DNA of 64,000 nt from Dipteris shenzhenensis. Taxonomy: Eukaryota; Polypodiophyta; Polypodiopsida; Gleicheniales. Positions within the stretch are counted from its first letter, which is position 1. Every line of letters starts with the position of its first letter. Made by a program: the position numbers and the translations under genes. The stretch is from the NCBI GenBank assembly GCA_047967505.1, contig CM106538.1; one strand, 5' to 3'. Under the pieces are notes generated by a model. The model did no database searches. It had not been told where the DNA came from and saw only the letters and a list, made by a program, of their open reading frames with translations. This document shows positions 22,711 through 34,911 of the stretch, piece by piece.

Positions 22711-23329
22711 CTACGGACCCCACAATACTCAAAATTCTTTTTTAAAGACTTTAGGAATATGCCAAAAGCTGGGAACAATATTACTATATGAATCCTACAC
22801 TCTATCAATTGTCTCTATAGTGTGCTTTCTAGTAACTTCCTGAAAAATAATTTAGATGGGGCATCCTCTTGAGACAACTAAAGCAAACGGCTCTGAATTC
22901 TCACTAGCTCTACTTTCTCCAACTCCTCTACCTTACAGCATCCTCCACTTTGACCATCAGTGTAGCCACCATAAGGTCTTGAGGAAATTCATCCAGAGCC
23001 AGCTTCAAATTTGATGTGCACTCAACCAAAGATTTATTATAATGCAAATTTTCCATCCTAGCATTCCTATCCCATTCCTTGGAAACTTTGAGCACCACTC
23101 TGATGGACTTGTCCCACCTAATGCAAGGGTCTTCCAAACCACTCCCTTCTTGCTACCCTACTCGCTCAATCTACTCATGGAAGGGCCTAGATCTCAGCAA
23201 ACTCTTATTGAATTTAAAATGAGTACCAAAAGATCTACCAACCTCTCCTAGAACATAGAAAGACCACTCTATTGGACAATGATCAGACAAATTGGAATTT
23301 GAAAGGATTCTCCTCCCCATAGGTCCCCT

Positions 23330-23985
23330 AACCCATCACCCTTCTTCAGATATAAAAAATCTATCAATTCTACTAGCCCTGAATTCATCACCCTTTCTTG
23401 TATTATTCCAAGTAAACCCATTTAGCCCTTTAAAATCTATCTCATAGCAATCTATTAAGCCTTTACTTAGGCATAGCTCACTCCACACATTAGCCTCTAC
23501 ACCTAGCAATCTTTCACTAAATGGGATCTGTCTCGACACCCTACTCACTCATATTCTAGTCACCTCTCCTGCAATCCATTTTGAACCTTCCAAGGTGTCT
23601 CCCAATTTCTTCCAACATTCAATACGTTGAGAGGGATCACTTGAAGCAAACAAATAGACTACTATATTGAATCAAAAGCTTGCTATATCACAAGCTCCAA
23701 CCATAAATAAACCATCTTGATCATTGACTAGCTTCAACCCCTTCACTGGGCTTAAAAACAATAAGGCAACACCTCTTGGTCCTCTCATTGGAGAATTCAC
23801 AGTGGCATCATCCCCCATCTGTTTAGCTACTAGCCACACTCATTCATTCTCCCCTTATTTAGTTTTTTGAAGCAATATAATCTCTGCATTTCACTTTTGA
23901 ATAGTAGATAGGCATCCATTTTGCTTAGCTTTATCACACAGTCCTCGTACATTCCAAGAGATCAATGAAACCTCAAGCTTCCCTT
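23330..23985 (-). pseudogene. LINE AP-like endonuclease remnant
   Basis: On the minus strand the reading begins with SLISWNVRGLCDKAKQ, the N-terminal signature of plant LINE endonucleases. It ends at 23336-23548 with GLNGFTWNNTRKGDEFRASR and IDRFFIS, the conserved C-terminal motif. Several in-frame stops interrupt it. Its role would have been to nick the target DNA. Confidence 0.85.
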
Positions 23986-24777
23986 GCTCCCTTACACTAT
24001 TATGCCATAGATTTATAGGCATCCCTGAAAAAGTTGAATCTATTTTCTTTGCTCATACCCGCATTCATTGCCATGCTTTTTATCCTCTTTGAGACTTCAT
24101 TTGAGCTAGATTTGCTCTGAAACCCTTGAAGAGGTGGATTTAAATTTGGTGACCTTCCTCCAAGATCCTCTTCTTGTGGTTAGTGTCGGGGGAGTCTTCT
24201 TCTTCATTGTTCTTCTAGGAAGGCTCAACCACATGATACTCCCTAGTATCAAATCCCTTCTCCACTTTAATTTGCTCATCCATTGAAAATATAGGAAGCA
24301 CCATCCCCTTTCTTCCCATCAATTTCCATGAATCATCAGTCGAAACGCCCTTACTATTCAATGATGCCTCCATCCTAGGTCAACCCTCATCAAGCATCTT
24401 TGCTTGCCATGACCATTCTTCCTATCATCACAAACACCATGCATGACAGCAAAACTTGGTGTACTAAAATCAAAAAGCACCACCTTACCATCAGAATGCA
24501 TGTCGACCTTCATGAGTTCAATCGACTCATGCTTGGTAGATTATTTTCTCCGTTTGCATATCATAGGAGTCTGATCTTTTAAATTTTGGACTACCTCAGG
24601 AGACATCCAAGGGTTCCTCCATCTTATCACCATGATCCAACTTGGTATTTTCCTCCTTTCTTGGGCAAGAGCATGCCAAAATGTTCCGTTTTATGAAAAG
24701 GGTAATAGTTGTGTGACAACTACATCTTTTGATAATTAAACATCCACAAAATCAGTAAATCCCTTATCCCATAGTTT

Positions 24778-25311
24778 CTATGCCCATTTCAGGCCAAATT
24801 CCTTTGAAGCATATACAGGTACCATGAGCACCCTCCCCAAAGCATTAGCCACAGATTCAACTAACTTTGTCAAGCCATGTAGGCATGCTAGGATATTCCA
24901 CCCATACGAGACAATCCCTATAAAGAAATCTATTGATAAAAAAGATGGACTCCAAGGATTTGACAAACAGTAGTACGTGGATACATAAACACCCCCCAAG
25001 AACATTGTTACGAGCATCCTCTGAAAGGCATCAAAGTAGAGAGAATACATTCCCCATAGACCTAGCATTGAGTACCCTTTCAAAAGAATCTCTAGCTCAT
25101 ACACTAGGTACTCGCCTAGTGTCAGAATGCAGCCTGTGAAGAACAAATAGACTCCACCACTCGCCAACTTTTCCACCAACTTGATAGCATCAAACTCCAT
25201 TTTGCATAACATCCTGTGCTTAACCTCATTCTCCCTAAGATCTCTCTTGCTTGGATCAACCTCTCTTCTTGCTACATCTGCACACACAATATTCCAAGCT
25301 TCTTCTTTCAA
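24778..25311 (-). pseudogene. LINE ORF1 remnant (DUF4283-like)
   Basis: The longest open piece of the LINE's first ORF runs 177 codons. Its layout (KMEFDAIKLVEKLASGG, then LLKGYSMLGLWGMYSLYFDA, then NPWSPSF, then a segment near a VWVE-like position) follows the DUF4283 region of plant LINE ORF1 proteins, which bind the element RNA. Frameshifts scramble the central part. The start is uncertain because upstream sequence to about 25560 also looks like ORF1. Confidence 0.55.
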
Positions 25312-25660
25312 TAGTGATGAGAATCTACTTGTCGATTTTCTACCTACTATTTTCGAATACGAAGGCTGCTCAACCTTCTTGGCTCCCTCAAAACCTATGA
25401 GACCACCCTCTTGGTGACCCTCTTGCTATGCATGTAGTTTAGCTTCCTTTCTCACACTATCTCTTGATAGTACCTCACAGACCACCTCCCCATCATTGAT
25501 CAAACCTTCATTCATTGGGAACTACACCCACATCACTAGTCTCCTCCATTTTGCCCTCATATCAAGTCTAGCACCACGCCATGACTCCTCACGCATGCAA
25601 GCTACCATACTGGCTAATAGACCAACTCACAACTCCTAGAACACTTCAGCTTTTGAATGG

Positions 25661-26815
25661 CCAAAAGGCACGATTTTTTAAAATAAATAAATATATAATA
25701 ATAAAAATGTGTAGGGACCTTGGAAGCTCCTCCCCAACGGGGGCTTCTTGGGAACACTTCTTGTGCAGGAGAGGCCAGAGGAAACAACCCTACAAGTGGA
25801 TTTTCTCCGAGCACCCTTTGACAGAGAAGGGGTCTTGATTGATGAGAAGTCTTTATAGAGTGTGGCAAAGATTGGTGAGAGGACTCATTTAGGCTAGACC
25901 ATCATGTAGGGAGGAGTTTGAGACACAGCCGCTCATATAGCACCCAACGGTCAAAGAATGCAAGGGGCACATGATTGGGCAACTAAATCACATTGGATGG
26001 GCATAGGGGCACAATGGACCAGTAGCTAGATCGTTTGGGGAGTGGAGGTAGCTTCACAAGGACGAAGAGGCCCATAGACATGCCCTTTCTCATTTTTTAG
26101 GAGCCTATACGAAGATGGTGGAGATTGAGGAGGTGATCCCTGATGCTGGTGGTATGAATTGCAGAGTCCATGGACCCCCCACAATGGCCTGGATAGTTCT
26201 CAAGGATAGGGGTACTGCTCAGGATATGCTTCTTTGAATTGCAGAGTCCATGGACCCCCCACTACTAGTTTGAATAGTTTTTAAGGACATGGGTACCGCT
26301 CAGGATACACTTCTTTCTTGAGACTCTCAATTTTTGCCAGTCTTGATTTTATAGGGTGGGACTTGGAGGCTCAGTTTAGGTAGAGTTAGAGGTGGGTGAT
26401 GAGGCAGAGGAAAACTTGGACTCTCTAGAGTGGTAGTCACGATAGTGGGCCCCTTGGGTAGGACTTGGTACATCGATCCCACCATAGTCTTATCAACCCC
26501 AGAGGGTTCAATGTGGCACCTATGGATTTGGGAGGGTAGACCCCTATGTGACATTTAGTGGGATCTAGGAGAGTGGTTCTAGCTAGATTGCTTAGGACAA
26601 TCCATTGGTGGAGCAGGTCCCCTTCTTTTCCTACATGACTCGCATCAGGCATAGCTTATAGCTTGAGGTACTAGCATGGTTCCCGTCGAGGGATTGACAT
26701 ATATTCATTCTTTTCAAGTTAATAAATTGTATAGCTATTCATTTGTGGCGTACTCTCTGACTGTGCCCTCTCTCCTTATCTCCACTCTTCTCCTCTCCCT
26801 CTTGATATTTGTTCA
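25661..26815. other. No gene; 80 bp duplication; probable copia LTR in the right part
   Basis: GAATTGCAGAGTCCATGGAC recurs at 26156 and 26236, and the following sequence (AAGGA.A.GGGTAC.GCTCAGGATA) is also shared, which gives an 80 bp tandem duplication. From about 26700 the sequence is CT-rich and ends TTTGTTCA directly before a copia-type primer site, so the right part is probably an LTR. Its left end was not defined. No coding capacity is evident. Confidence 0.5.
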
Positions 26816-26826
26816 TGGTATCAGAT
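26816..26826 (+). other. Copia-type primer-binding site (initiator Met tRNA)
   Basis: TGGTATCAGAT follows an LTR-like end (TTTGTTCA). TGGTATCAGAGC is the standard copia primer site, complementary to initiator methionine tRNA, and the first ten bases match exactly here. An internal region should follow on the plus strand, but no copia gag is readable to the right. Confidence 0.55.
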
Positions 26827-27419
26827 TTCCCTTATCTTGCCGAGGGATCCTTGTGAGATTGAGAGAAATTCAAAATTTCGTATATTATCTTCTTTATAGT
26901 TCAATTTCGTTGAAGATATCTCCATTCTCATACATTTCTTTCCTTTCATACTTCCATGAGACAGTGAGGGAGCTCTTCTTCTCTTTTGAGAGAGAGATCC
27001 TAGTCTACCTACTCATTTCAGTTGTTGTTAAAAGACAAGACAACAACCCCTTTTGCATAGTTAAAAGGCAAAGGAGTTAGGGAAGAGAAAAAATAAAACA
27101 TTAAAGAGTGAAAGGAAGTGCTTGAGTGAGTAGGTAAAACACCTACAATAATGTATAAAAAAGTATGTAAGAGTTTAATTGACAAGGAATGCCAACAATA
27201 TTTTAGCAAAAAATATTTGCAAAAAAGTAAAGCCAGTGAAGTCCTGACAAGCATCTCTTTTATTGAAGAGGAGAATCTGCATACTTGCCACCATCCAATA
27301 AGAAAACATGGTAAGAACCAGCATAACTTTGATTGGGAAGACATGTGTTTTAAACATTGCTCCCTTGTTATTGGGGTCACAATAAATTAGACGTAATCAC
27401 GGACTTGACCAGCATGGTG
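26827..27419. other. Leader-like AT-rich sequence after the primer site, no gene
   Basis: A plus-strand frame at 26676-27080 is hydrophobic and Ser/Leu-rich but starts inside the presumed LTR and has no recognised domain, so I do not call it a gene. The remainder is AT-rich and featureless. Confidence 0.3.
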
Positions 27420-29245
27420 AAGAGTTGCATGTGAGAAAAAGGTGGGTGTTTAAAGGAGTAGGGTGAAAAAGATCCTAATGGATAGAAAAAAGGTGTGGAA
27501 AGAAAAGGTTTGCTTGGAAACTTTTAGTGAAAATAGGAAGGGATTAAAGTACTGAGAAAAATAGAGCAAACTTAGGATACTTCAGGAAGTATTACGGAGT
27601 GTTGGTGAGGGAAAAGGGGAAGGAAATAGAAAATAAAGGGGGAAAGGAGAGAGAAGAAGAAAGGGGGGAAAATGGAAAAATGGAGGGGGGGGGAGAAATA
27701 ATGAATTTGGGAGAAAAGAAAATAGGAAGTATTTAGGGAAATAAGAGAGTAATTAGAAAGGATGTAGAAAGCTCCATAATTATGAATAAATTAGAGGTAA
27801 GTTTAGGAAACTTAGAAAAAAAGATAGGTTGAAGTATTTTTATTTATAACTAAAGATAAAGAGAAAGAAAATAGGAAATTTTTGGAGAAATTAAGGGGAC
27901 AGTCGAAAATTTTTAAAAAATAGAAAACGCCTAAAGAAGAAACTTGGAAAAATTAAGGGGGAAGAGAGAAAAAGAAGGAATTTAAGGGGGGGAAATAGAG
28001 GAGTCTTATAGAAATAGAGAGGGGGGAAGGGGAAAGAGGAGGGGGGGGTAATGAAATAAATGATAAGAAAAGAAAAAAACCAAGTGAGATAATGGGGGGG
28101 GGGTAAACGTGTACTAAAAAGGACAAAAAGGACTAAACAAGGGCCATGGAATGCACCTATGAGTCCATGGTGGTTTGTGTGGAGCGGTGCTTGAGGGGGG
28201 ATAGTGTAACTGTAGCGTGGAAGAGGTACTGTGATGATGCACGGAGCAGCACCTTTGTGGAAACCCTATAGAAGACAGCACAGCAATAGGCAATGCAGTG
28301 CAACAGTCAAGGTCTGGAGGCTAGAGCTTGGATAGCATAGCCGTTGAGGTTTGGAGGCTGGAGCGGGAGCCGCGGGACTACAGCATCAGTCTACTAGTCT
28401 AGAGAGGGAGACACGCTAGAGGTCACTAGCACGGGGGGTCTCAGGTGGGAGTAGACTAGCAAGGAGGCGTGGTAGATGCAGGAACGCCATTTGTGGAGGC
28501 CGTTAACAAGGACTATGACGAAAGGATAGGGAGGCAAGGTGAGACTAGACTTAGCATAGGGGTGCTTATATAGGCTAGGGAGTCTAAGTCAGGGAAGGGG
28601 GTCGGGAAAGAGAGTTAGGGAGAGGGGGGTCAGGTTTTGGGAAGGTTAGGGAGTAGTTAATGGAGGGTTTTGGTGTTAAATGAGTTTAAGGTAGGGACGT
28701 TTTAGGTAGAGTGGGTTAGTAGTAGGCTAGGACCATTTAAATTATTAGGAGAAAAAATAAAAACCAATGTAATTTTTAAAAAAAAGAAAGAAATGAAGGA
28801 TGGATAGAGGTAATAGAGATTGAGAAAAATAAAGGAAAAATATAGGAAATAAAAAGAGTTGAAAAAATTCATTATTTAATTAAAATTTAAAAAAAATCAC
28901 AAGGATGGAGAAATTGAAAAACAATGTTTAATTAGTGAAAAAAATTAGGGACAAACGGGAGAATAGAAATTAAACCAAAAAAACCTAAAATTTAGGTTAA
29001 AAAAGAATAGAAATTGGGAGAACTCAAGGAAAATGGATTTGGGGGGGGGGATTTAAGAGAGAGAAAACCAAGGAAGGGGACATTAAAGAATTGTTAAAAT
29101 AGTGAAAAAATCTTGAAAGAAAAAGGGAAATAAATAAAAATTGGGATAATTCAAGGGAAGTAGGTGTGGAGGGGAGGGGGAGGGGGGGGGTAAGGTGGGA
29201 AGAGAAAAGGAACCAGGGTTTAAACAAAAGGGAGGAAGGGGTAGG

Positions 29246-29247
<2 letters not shown>
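27420..29247 (+). repeat. Long purine-rich (G/A) low-complexity tract
   Basis: For about 1.8 kb the plus strand is strongly biased to A and G, with repeated GGGGGG runs (about 27690, 28046, 28094, 29041, 29178) and long AAAA/GGAAA words. A less biased, G-rich patch is at 28140-28700. No ORF of interest is present, and the pyrimidine-rich complement only gives Pro/Ser/Leu shadows. Confidence 0.85.

Positions 29248-29330
<83 letters not shown>
29248..29330 (+). repeat. (GT)n(GA)n compound microsatellite
   Basis: About 33 GT units are followed by about 8 GA units without interruption. The tract closes the purine-rich region. Pure tracts of this length are usually polymorphic. Confidence 0.97.
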
Positions 29331-31782
29331 TAATCTCCTTAATGCGTGAGAGATTTTGTAATCTCATTCCCCATTGTAAACACTATTCAACCAAGGCTTG
29401 ACACTCAAATAGCAAGCCGACTCATATTGCAGCCTCAACTACAGACAACACACAATAGGCAATAAGAGGCTAACAATCACAAACTAAGCTACCTATTACA
29501 AGAAACTAATAGCCAATTTGAGAGTCAAGCATCGATTGACAAACGTGTGAGACAAACTGTTATAGTCAACTACAAACCCATAGCACCAACTCTAGCAAGC
29601 TTAGGCGATGCAACAACCAACAAACAAGCATTCAACAAAGACTAGTGATTGTGACATGGCAACACAAAGAACACTCTAATCAAAGCAAAGGCTAAGCCAC
29701 AAGCAAGCTTATCTGGTCTACGTGCAGGCATGACTCTTGAGCCATAGTAGCAAACCATGCAAAGTTAAGTGGCAACCATAATCAAGTAATCAATATTTAT
29801 AAAGCAATATTGAGCAACTAACCTGCAACAATTGTGATAGCACCAATAGCCAACAAACTACATAGTGGCATAAGAGCATGACAACACAAATAGCAAAAGC
29901 AACTAATGCAACATCAATGGACTACTCAATTCAAGAAGCAATAGATGTAACAACCAAATGCTGAACAGACCCTACAAGCAGCCAACAAATAAGCAAAATG
30001 TAGACGATTGATGATGACATCTACAATGAAAAAAGTCTTGATACTTAAGATAAGTAGATCTGACACCTAGATTGATGAACAATACATGCACTAGAAATGC
30101 TAACACAATAGGCAATAGCTAGCGATGCAGCATGATCGAGCAATCATCTACTACAAGCTCTTCATAAAAAATGTAGAGAGCAAGCTATGAGAAGCAACTC
30201 TAACTATTATAGATGCACATGACTTAACTACAACTAGAAAGCATCAACAATTACAAGCACATAGAGTAGGAGTTTCCAATGAAATCTTTTATGTAGATGG
30301 AATATTATTTGAATGTGATGAATTCTTCCTCCATCCTATCTACTAATTTCATCAAGCTTGTCTTCAGGGTTACCACACCTAGGCTTGGTTTGACACATGG
30401 CAAGCTTATCTACCATGTCATCAATAGTACCCATAGTGCCATGTCAACATAGCCACATCACCTACCATATCATGTAGGACACATCATATTGCCACATCTC
30501 ACAGGGCCACATCATCTACCACATCACTATGTCAGCTAGGCATAGTTACCCCTTGACAAGCACATTGTGCACATTGATGATTGCATATGTAGACAACTAC
30601 CACATCATCACTATGCTTCACAAGCATACCTCTTCATAGGTAGTACACTGCATGTGCACTTGAGTGCCACATCACTTTTTTGACCCCTCATCTTCTCTTC
30701 TTGTTGCAAAGGTTTGTGTAGCATAGATTAACATAGCTTAGATTATCTTAGAGGAGATTCGACCACACAAAAGCCAAATGATCCCTTGCTTGAACTCACT
30801 TCACTAGTTCCTATCATAGTTAGTCCCTATGTGTGCATGCGGTTTCACACTCGTTACATATCCATGAAACTTGACCATCCATAATTCAGTTAGCAAAGTT
30901 CACAGTATTCAGAGATATTAGCATTTGATCAGTGGTCAGATTGCACATTTTCTATTTTGTATTTCACATACCTTTATTATAAAGACTTGTTAGCTATTTG
31001 TCTAGCATCCGACCAAATCAGCCCCTTCAAACTCCTTGATATATAATAGTTCATGTCATATTGAGCCACAAGATCTTCTATCAACAACGTATCTCTCTTC
31101 CCTTTGGAGCAGGCCGGCTTGGGGAGTTTACATGAAGTGGAAGGAGGAATGGGAGAGAGACTATATCAACTATTGCAACTAGTAGAGAATTCTAGAGGAG
31201 AGGAGGGTGTAAGTACGTAGACTGGAGTTTTGAGAGGGGAGCAAAAACTATGTACATAGGGAGGAAAGGTTGTGGAGCAAGAAAGAGGGTTTTTCTAGAT
31301 AGGAGGAAAGACTAAAGGATTGCTAGCCATCATAGTAGAGAAGGCTTCAGAGGGAAAATGTAGGGAGGTAGAAGACAACATGGAGTAGAAGAGGGAGTAC
31401 TGTGAGGAGGGAGGGAAGAAAGGGGAAGGATATTCCACTAAGGTGAAAGGGATGGAGAGAAAAATGAGTGAGGGGGCCAAAACTCAAGAGTGCAATGGAA
31501 TATTTGAGGGTGATGGAGGAAACCTGAGAGAATAGAAACCTTAAGAGGGACATAACTATGGAAGGTGTTGAGAAGAATTGAAAGGGAAAGATGGAGACCC
31601 TTTGCATATGCTAGGAAATAACCCCCCAAAAAACAAAGCTATGTAGAGAAAAATCCCCAAGATAGAGAGAGTGATTCATCAAGATAGGGAAAAGAGAGGC
31701 CATATGGCCTCTCAGGAGAACATGTCTTCTTTTCCTATAGTGATATTGAGGAATTTGTACCTCTAGTTGAGAATCCATGATA
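29331..31782. other. No gene recognised
   Basis: The segment 29400-30300 is A/C-rich (many AGCAACCAAC and CACAA words) with no coding signal. At 30390-30560 the words CCACATCA and TACCATATCA recur irregularly. The segment 31130-31720 is G/A-rich again. Nothing on either strand resembles a known domain. Confidence 0.35.
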
Positions 31783-31926
31783 AGGTGATTTTTAGTTTAG
31801 AATCAACAATAGTGTGATTTTTAGTTTATAATCAACGGAAGGGTGATTTTTAGTTTATGTGATTTTTAGTTTAGAATCAACAATAGTGTGATTTTTAGTT
31901 TATAATCAACAATAGTGTGATTTTTC
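31783..31926 (+). repeat. Tandem repeat of GTGATTTTTAGTTTA, about 30 bp unit
   Basis: GTGATTTTTAGTTTA recurs six times, alternating with AGAATCAACAATA or TATAATCAACRRWA spacers. One unit is shortened to the core only. The copies are nearly identical, so the array is recent. Confidence 0.9.
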
Positions 31927-32790
31927 AATTGGCTAAGCTTTAGAATGATAGTCAAGTTTTAATGTTACAAGTTCATATGGATTGATCTGTAAGAAAAGAA
32001 GGCAAGGTTGCCTATTGGGGAGGGTTATGATTACCTACTTCTACTAAAGAAAATGTCAACACGCATTATTCCATTGTAGTTTCTTTCTAGGGCAAGGCCT
32101 ATTGGATGAAAAAGGTTTTACTTTTAAAATGTCAACCAAGATCTAGCATAGATCTTATCAAACACAAGAAGATGAGGAAATGGTGATTTGTGCAATCCAT
32201 GGGTGTGATGTTGTCACACGATCAAGTAACTGGTGGAATATAATGGCATGTCATGATTATGATCCTAGGTATAACTTCCCTCTATATTCTATATCCATTT
32301 TTCTCTCACCAAGAGAAGTATTATAATATTTAATAGCTTTGGCTTTGTCTACGACTGTGTAGGAATTAAAAACCATCATCATGTGTGAGATAAAAGAGGA
32401 AGATGCTAAAAGTCAAATCCTATTTTGGGAGATGTTGAATGCCACAATGAAACAATGTGCATATCTCCCTATATATTTGATGGTTTCATGTTGGATCAAA
32501 GTTTTCACATGTGCACAAGGAAATTTCTCAAAGATAATATGAGGAATGAGCATATCACCATGTTAATCTATGAGGTTGATAGTCTTATAATGGACCTATG
32601 TCTCATGAGCACAATATGTATTTTGTATATAGGATTTGCTAGATAAATGTAACAAGCCAATTTCAATTACCTACTATATGTAACAAAATCTCCTTGGAGG
32701 GGGCACATAGTCCAAGATCAACTTGGCTGAAAGTATGCATCACAATTGGAAAGCTATAGTTCAAGGCAAAAGATACAATTTTACACCTTC

Positions 32791-33073
32791 AACATGGCAA
32801 ATGCCCAACAATATGCATATATAATCAACAATAGGCATGTTGGGGATGGCCATAGCTTGGAAGCCTTGATGCAAAGAGTGGCCTCAAGGAGTAAACCTTC
32901 ACCAACATAGGTTGCACAAGACAAAGATATGATTGTACAATGGATGCACATTGAACATGGCAAAGCCCAACCATATGCATATATAAGTAGAAGGCATGTT
33001 GGGTATGGCCATAACTTTGAAGCCTTGATGCAAAAAGTGGCCTCAAGGAGTACACCTTTACCAACATAGGTTG
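32791..33073 (+). repeat. Tandem duplication, about 163 bp unit
   Basis: AACATGGCAAA.GCCCAAC starts the unit at 32791 and again at 32954. The blocks GGCATGTTGGG.ATGGCCATA, GAAGCCTTGATGCAAA and GTGGCCTCAAGGAGTA are shared in order. It ends shortly before the 5' LTR of the Ty3 element at 33160. No gene is associated with it; 31927-32790 holds nothing I recognise. Confidence 0.85.
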
Positions 33074-33159
33074 CAAAAAATGGAAGTTGTAGGGACACTA
33101 ATGTATGAAGAACCAAGAGCATTACATGGGGATAAGGTAATAGCCCAAAGAAAGAGAAT

Positions 33160-33398
33160 TGTTAGGGCCTAAAGGGCTTAGCCCTAAGTGGGGATGCCAA
33201 GAGGTGGGTGCACATGGGGATACCAAGAGACACATGTGTGGGCAATGAAGGGGCATAGACCTCTCTCTCTATATGTATGCATACAAGGCAACACGGTTAT
33301 CAAGGCAGTTACTATTCATCTTCTTTCTTGTCTCGTCTCGCTGTTTTGAGAGTCTCTTGTCAATTGAAAACCTTGTTAGGGCCTTTGGCCTTAGCACA
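33160..33398 (+). repeat. 5' LTR of Ty3 #3 (239 bp)
   Basis: It starts TGTTAGGGCC and ends TTAGCACA. It shares with the 3' LTR the blocks GTGGGGATGCCAAGAGGTGG, CTCTCTCTATATGTATGCAT and ACAAGGCAACACGGTTATCA, and the GTCTCGTCTCGCTGTTTTGA block. The sequence directly following (TTGGCGATCACGATGC) has a primer-binding-site position. At 239 bp the LTR is very short for a plant Ty3 element. Confidence 0.88.
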
Positions 33399-33916
33399 TT
33401 GGCGATCACGATGCACATTCTTACCATTACAAGAATTCACGATCGGGCAATTGAGCACTCATGTCATCTTCTCCTTGCCGTCTTTGCTGTGGCACTTCAC
33501 ATGGTGGTTTGCACGTAGTTGCACTCACTCCAAAGGAGATTCGAGAGGAGATTGCTGCGGTGAGGAGACACATCCGTGGATTTCAAGATGAACTCCATCG
33601 GATGCGATCTGACCCCCAGTATCTTGCTTACGAGCGAGCGAGTGTGGAAATTCTAGTGAAGAACCTCATCTTGTGGTCGTGGCAGTGCATTTTGTGATTG
33701 CTGGCTTCCCAGTGGGCATCCATGCGCACACACTCAAAAGGACCTCCTGATCCCTTGACGCTGACGATGCGACTGTAGCGGCACAACAATGATCCTGAGC
33801 ATGGGGCCGACAGTTCGCAAGAAGCTCGGGGAGGGGTCAATCGGCGTCCAAGTCCACCTACACAGTCAGTTTCATCGCCAAAGCTGCGGGTACAGGTCTC
33901 GATTGATGCACACCGG

Positions 33917-34911
33917 GTGCTAAGTGTATGTTCGTCTCCAAGTGCAGCTTCGGCAGCTTCTCGTAATCTCTTCGGTCAAGGAAGGCTAACTGGAGGAGCA
34001 CCAAATGTTGGCGGCACGGTGATGGCTACGGCGGATAATGTCAAGTATGCCAAGTTTTCGAGGAAAAAGTTGAAGGACCCCGATGCGTATGTTCAGATGT
34101 TCGAAAAGGTGTATGGAATCAAGAATCGAGAGTTGTGGTACCGCTTCAACAAGAGCCGGTTTTTGAGTCAACTTTATCAGGTAAGGCAGCACGCTGGTTG
34201 GCAAACTACGCAGTGAACCATTTCACCACATATGATGCGGCCCAAGATGCATTCTTGAGGCAGTTTCATCAAGAAAAATGATTCCGCAAACTCTAGAGAG
34301 ATTGCGTAGCTTGGAGCAAGGCAATCAGGATGTGGAAGGTTATGCATCCAAATAAAATTTACTCTTGCAATGTGTACCTACAGCCCAAAGCCCTGCTCAG
34401 GAGGTACTCAATGACTACTTCATTTCAAGACTATCATGGGATCCGCGGACAACGTTGGCCATAATGGATCGGACACAAACAACGCTCGTTGGCGATCATG
34501 GCGATAGCAGTACGAGCAGGGGAATCACTGCATGGGAGGACATCCAAAAATCGCAAATCCAAGAAGAAAATGTCCAAATCTAAGAAGTCGGATGACAGTG
34601 AGGATAATTCGGATGCGACCAGTTCGGACAGTCGGCCTAAAGGTACCAGTTCGGAGGATTCCGACTCAAAAGCAAAGATGAAGACCCAGAGAGCCTCTAA
34701 AGGAGGTAAGGGCATGCTAGTGGCTTCTGGAGAAGGATCCATACCTAAAGGCTTGAAGGGGATATGGTGGACTCACTGCCGCAATCCTGGTCACTCCGCA
34801 ATCAAGTGTGCTCTCAACGCGAATTGGTGCACAATTTGCTTGACTAATACACATAACACGATGGCATGCCATTATAATGGGCACAGCCAGAGTGCGGTTG
34901 GTCATCAGTAG
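33917..34911 (+). pseudogene. Ty3 #3 gag with two zinc knuckles
   Basis: At 34021-34200 the protein reads MATADNVKYAKFSRKKLKDP and then DAYVQMFEKVY, a gag capsid-like start, then shifts frame. At 34489-34911 a basic, Ser-rich stretch leads to two nucleocapsid knuckles. The second is complete (CTICLTNTHNTMAC, C-x2-C-x4-H-x4-C). The first (WTHCRNPGHSAIKC) has lost its first Cys to Trp. Several frameshifts and stops lie between, so no gag protein could be made. Confidence 0.75.

Larger units (their letters stand above)
20357..25660 (-). mobile_element. LINE (non-LTR retrotransposon), decayed, with candidate TSD
   Basis: On the minus strand the order is ORF1 (about 25560-24600), endonuclease (about 23985-23330), RT (about 22710-21300) and a C-terminal zinc-binding domain (about 21165-20950). 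The 3' end is an oligo(A), seen as T9 at 20365-20373 on the plus strand. TTGAATGG occurs at 20357-20364, directly next to the oligo(A), and again at 25653-25660, so it is a candidate 8 bp target-site duplication. The element is full of stops and shifts. LINEs of this layout use target-primed reverse transcription. Confidence 0.82.

Noticed and set aside
26676-27080. 134-codon hydrophobic plus-strand ORF as a membrane protein
   Set aside because: It begins inside the probable copia LTR and crosses the primer-binding site. The hydrophobicity comes from the CT-rich sequence.
29083-29401. ORFs across the microsatellite (His-Thr or Cys-Val repeats)
   Set aside because: They are translations of (GT)n, without any coding signal outside the repeat.
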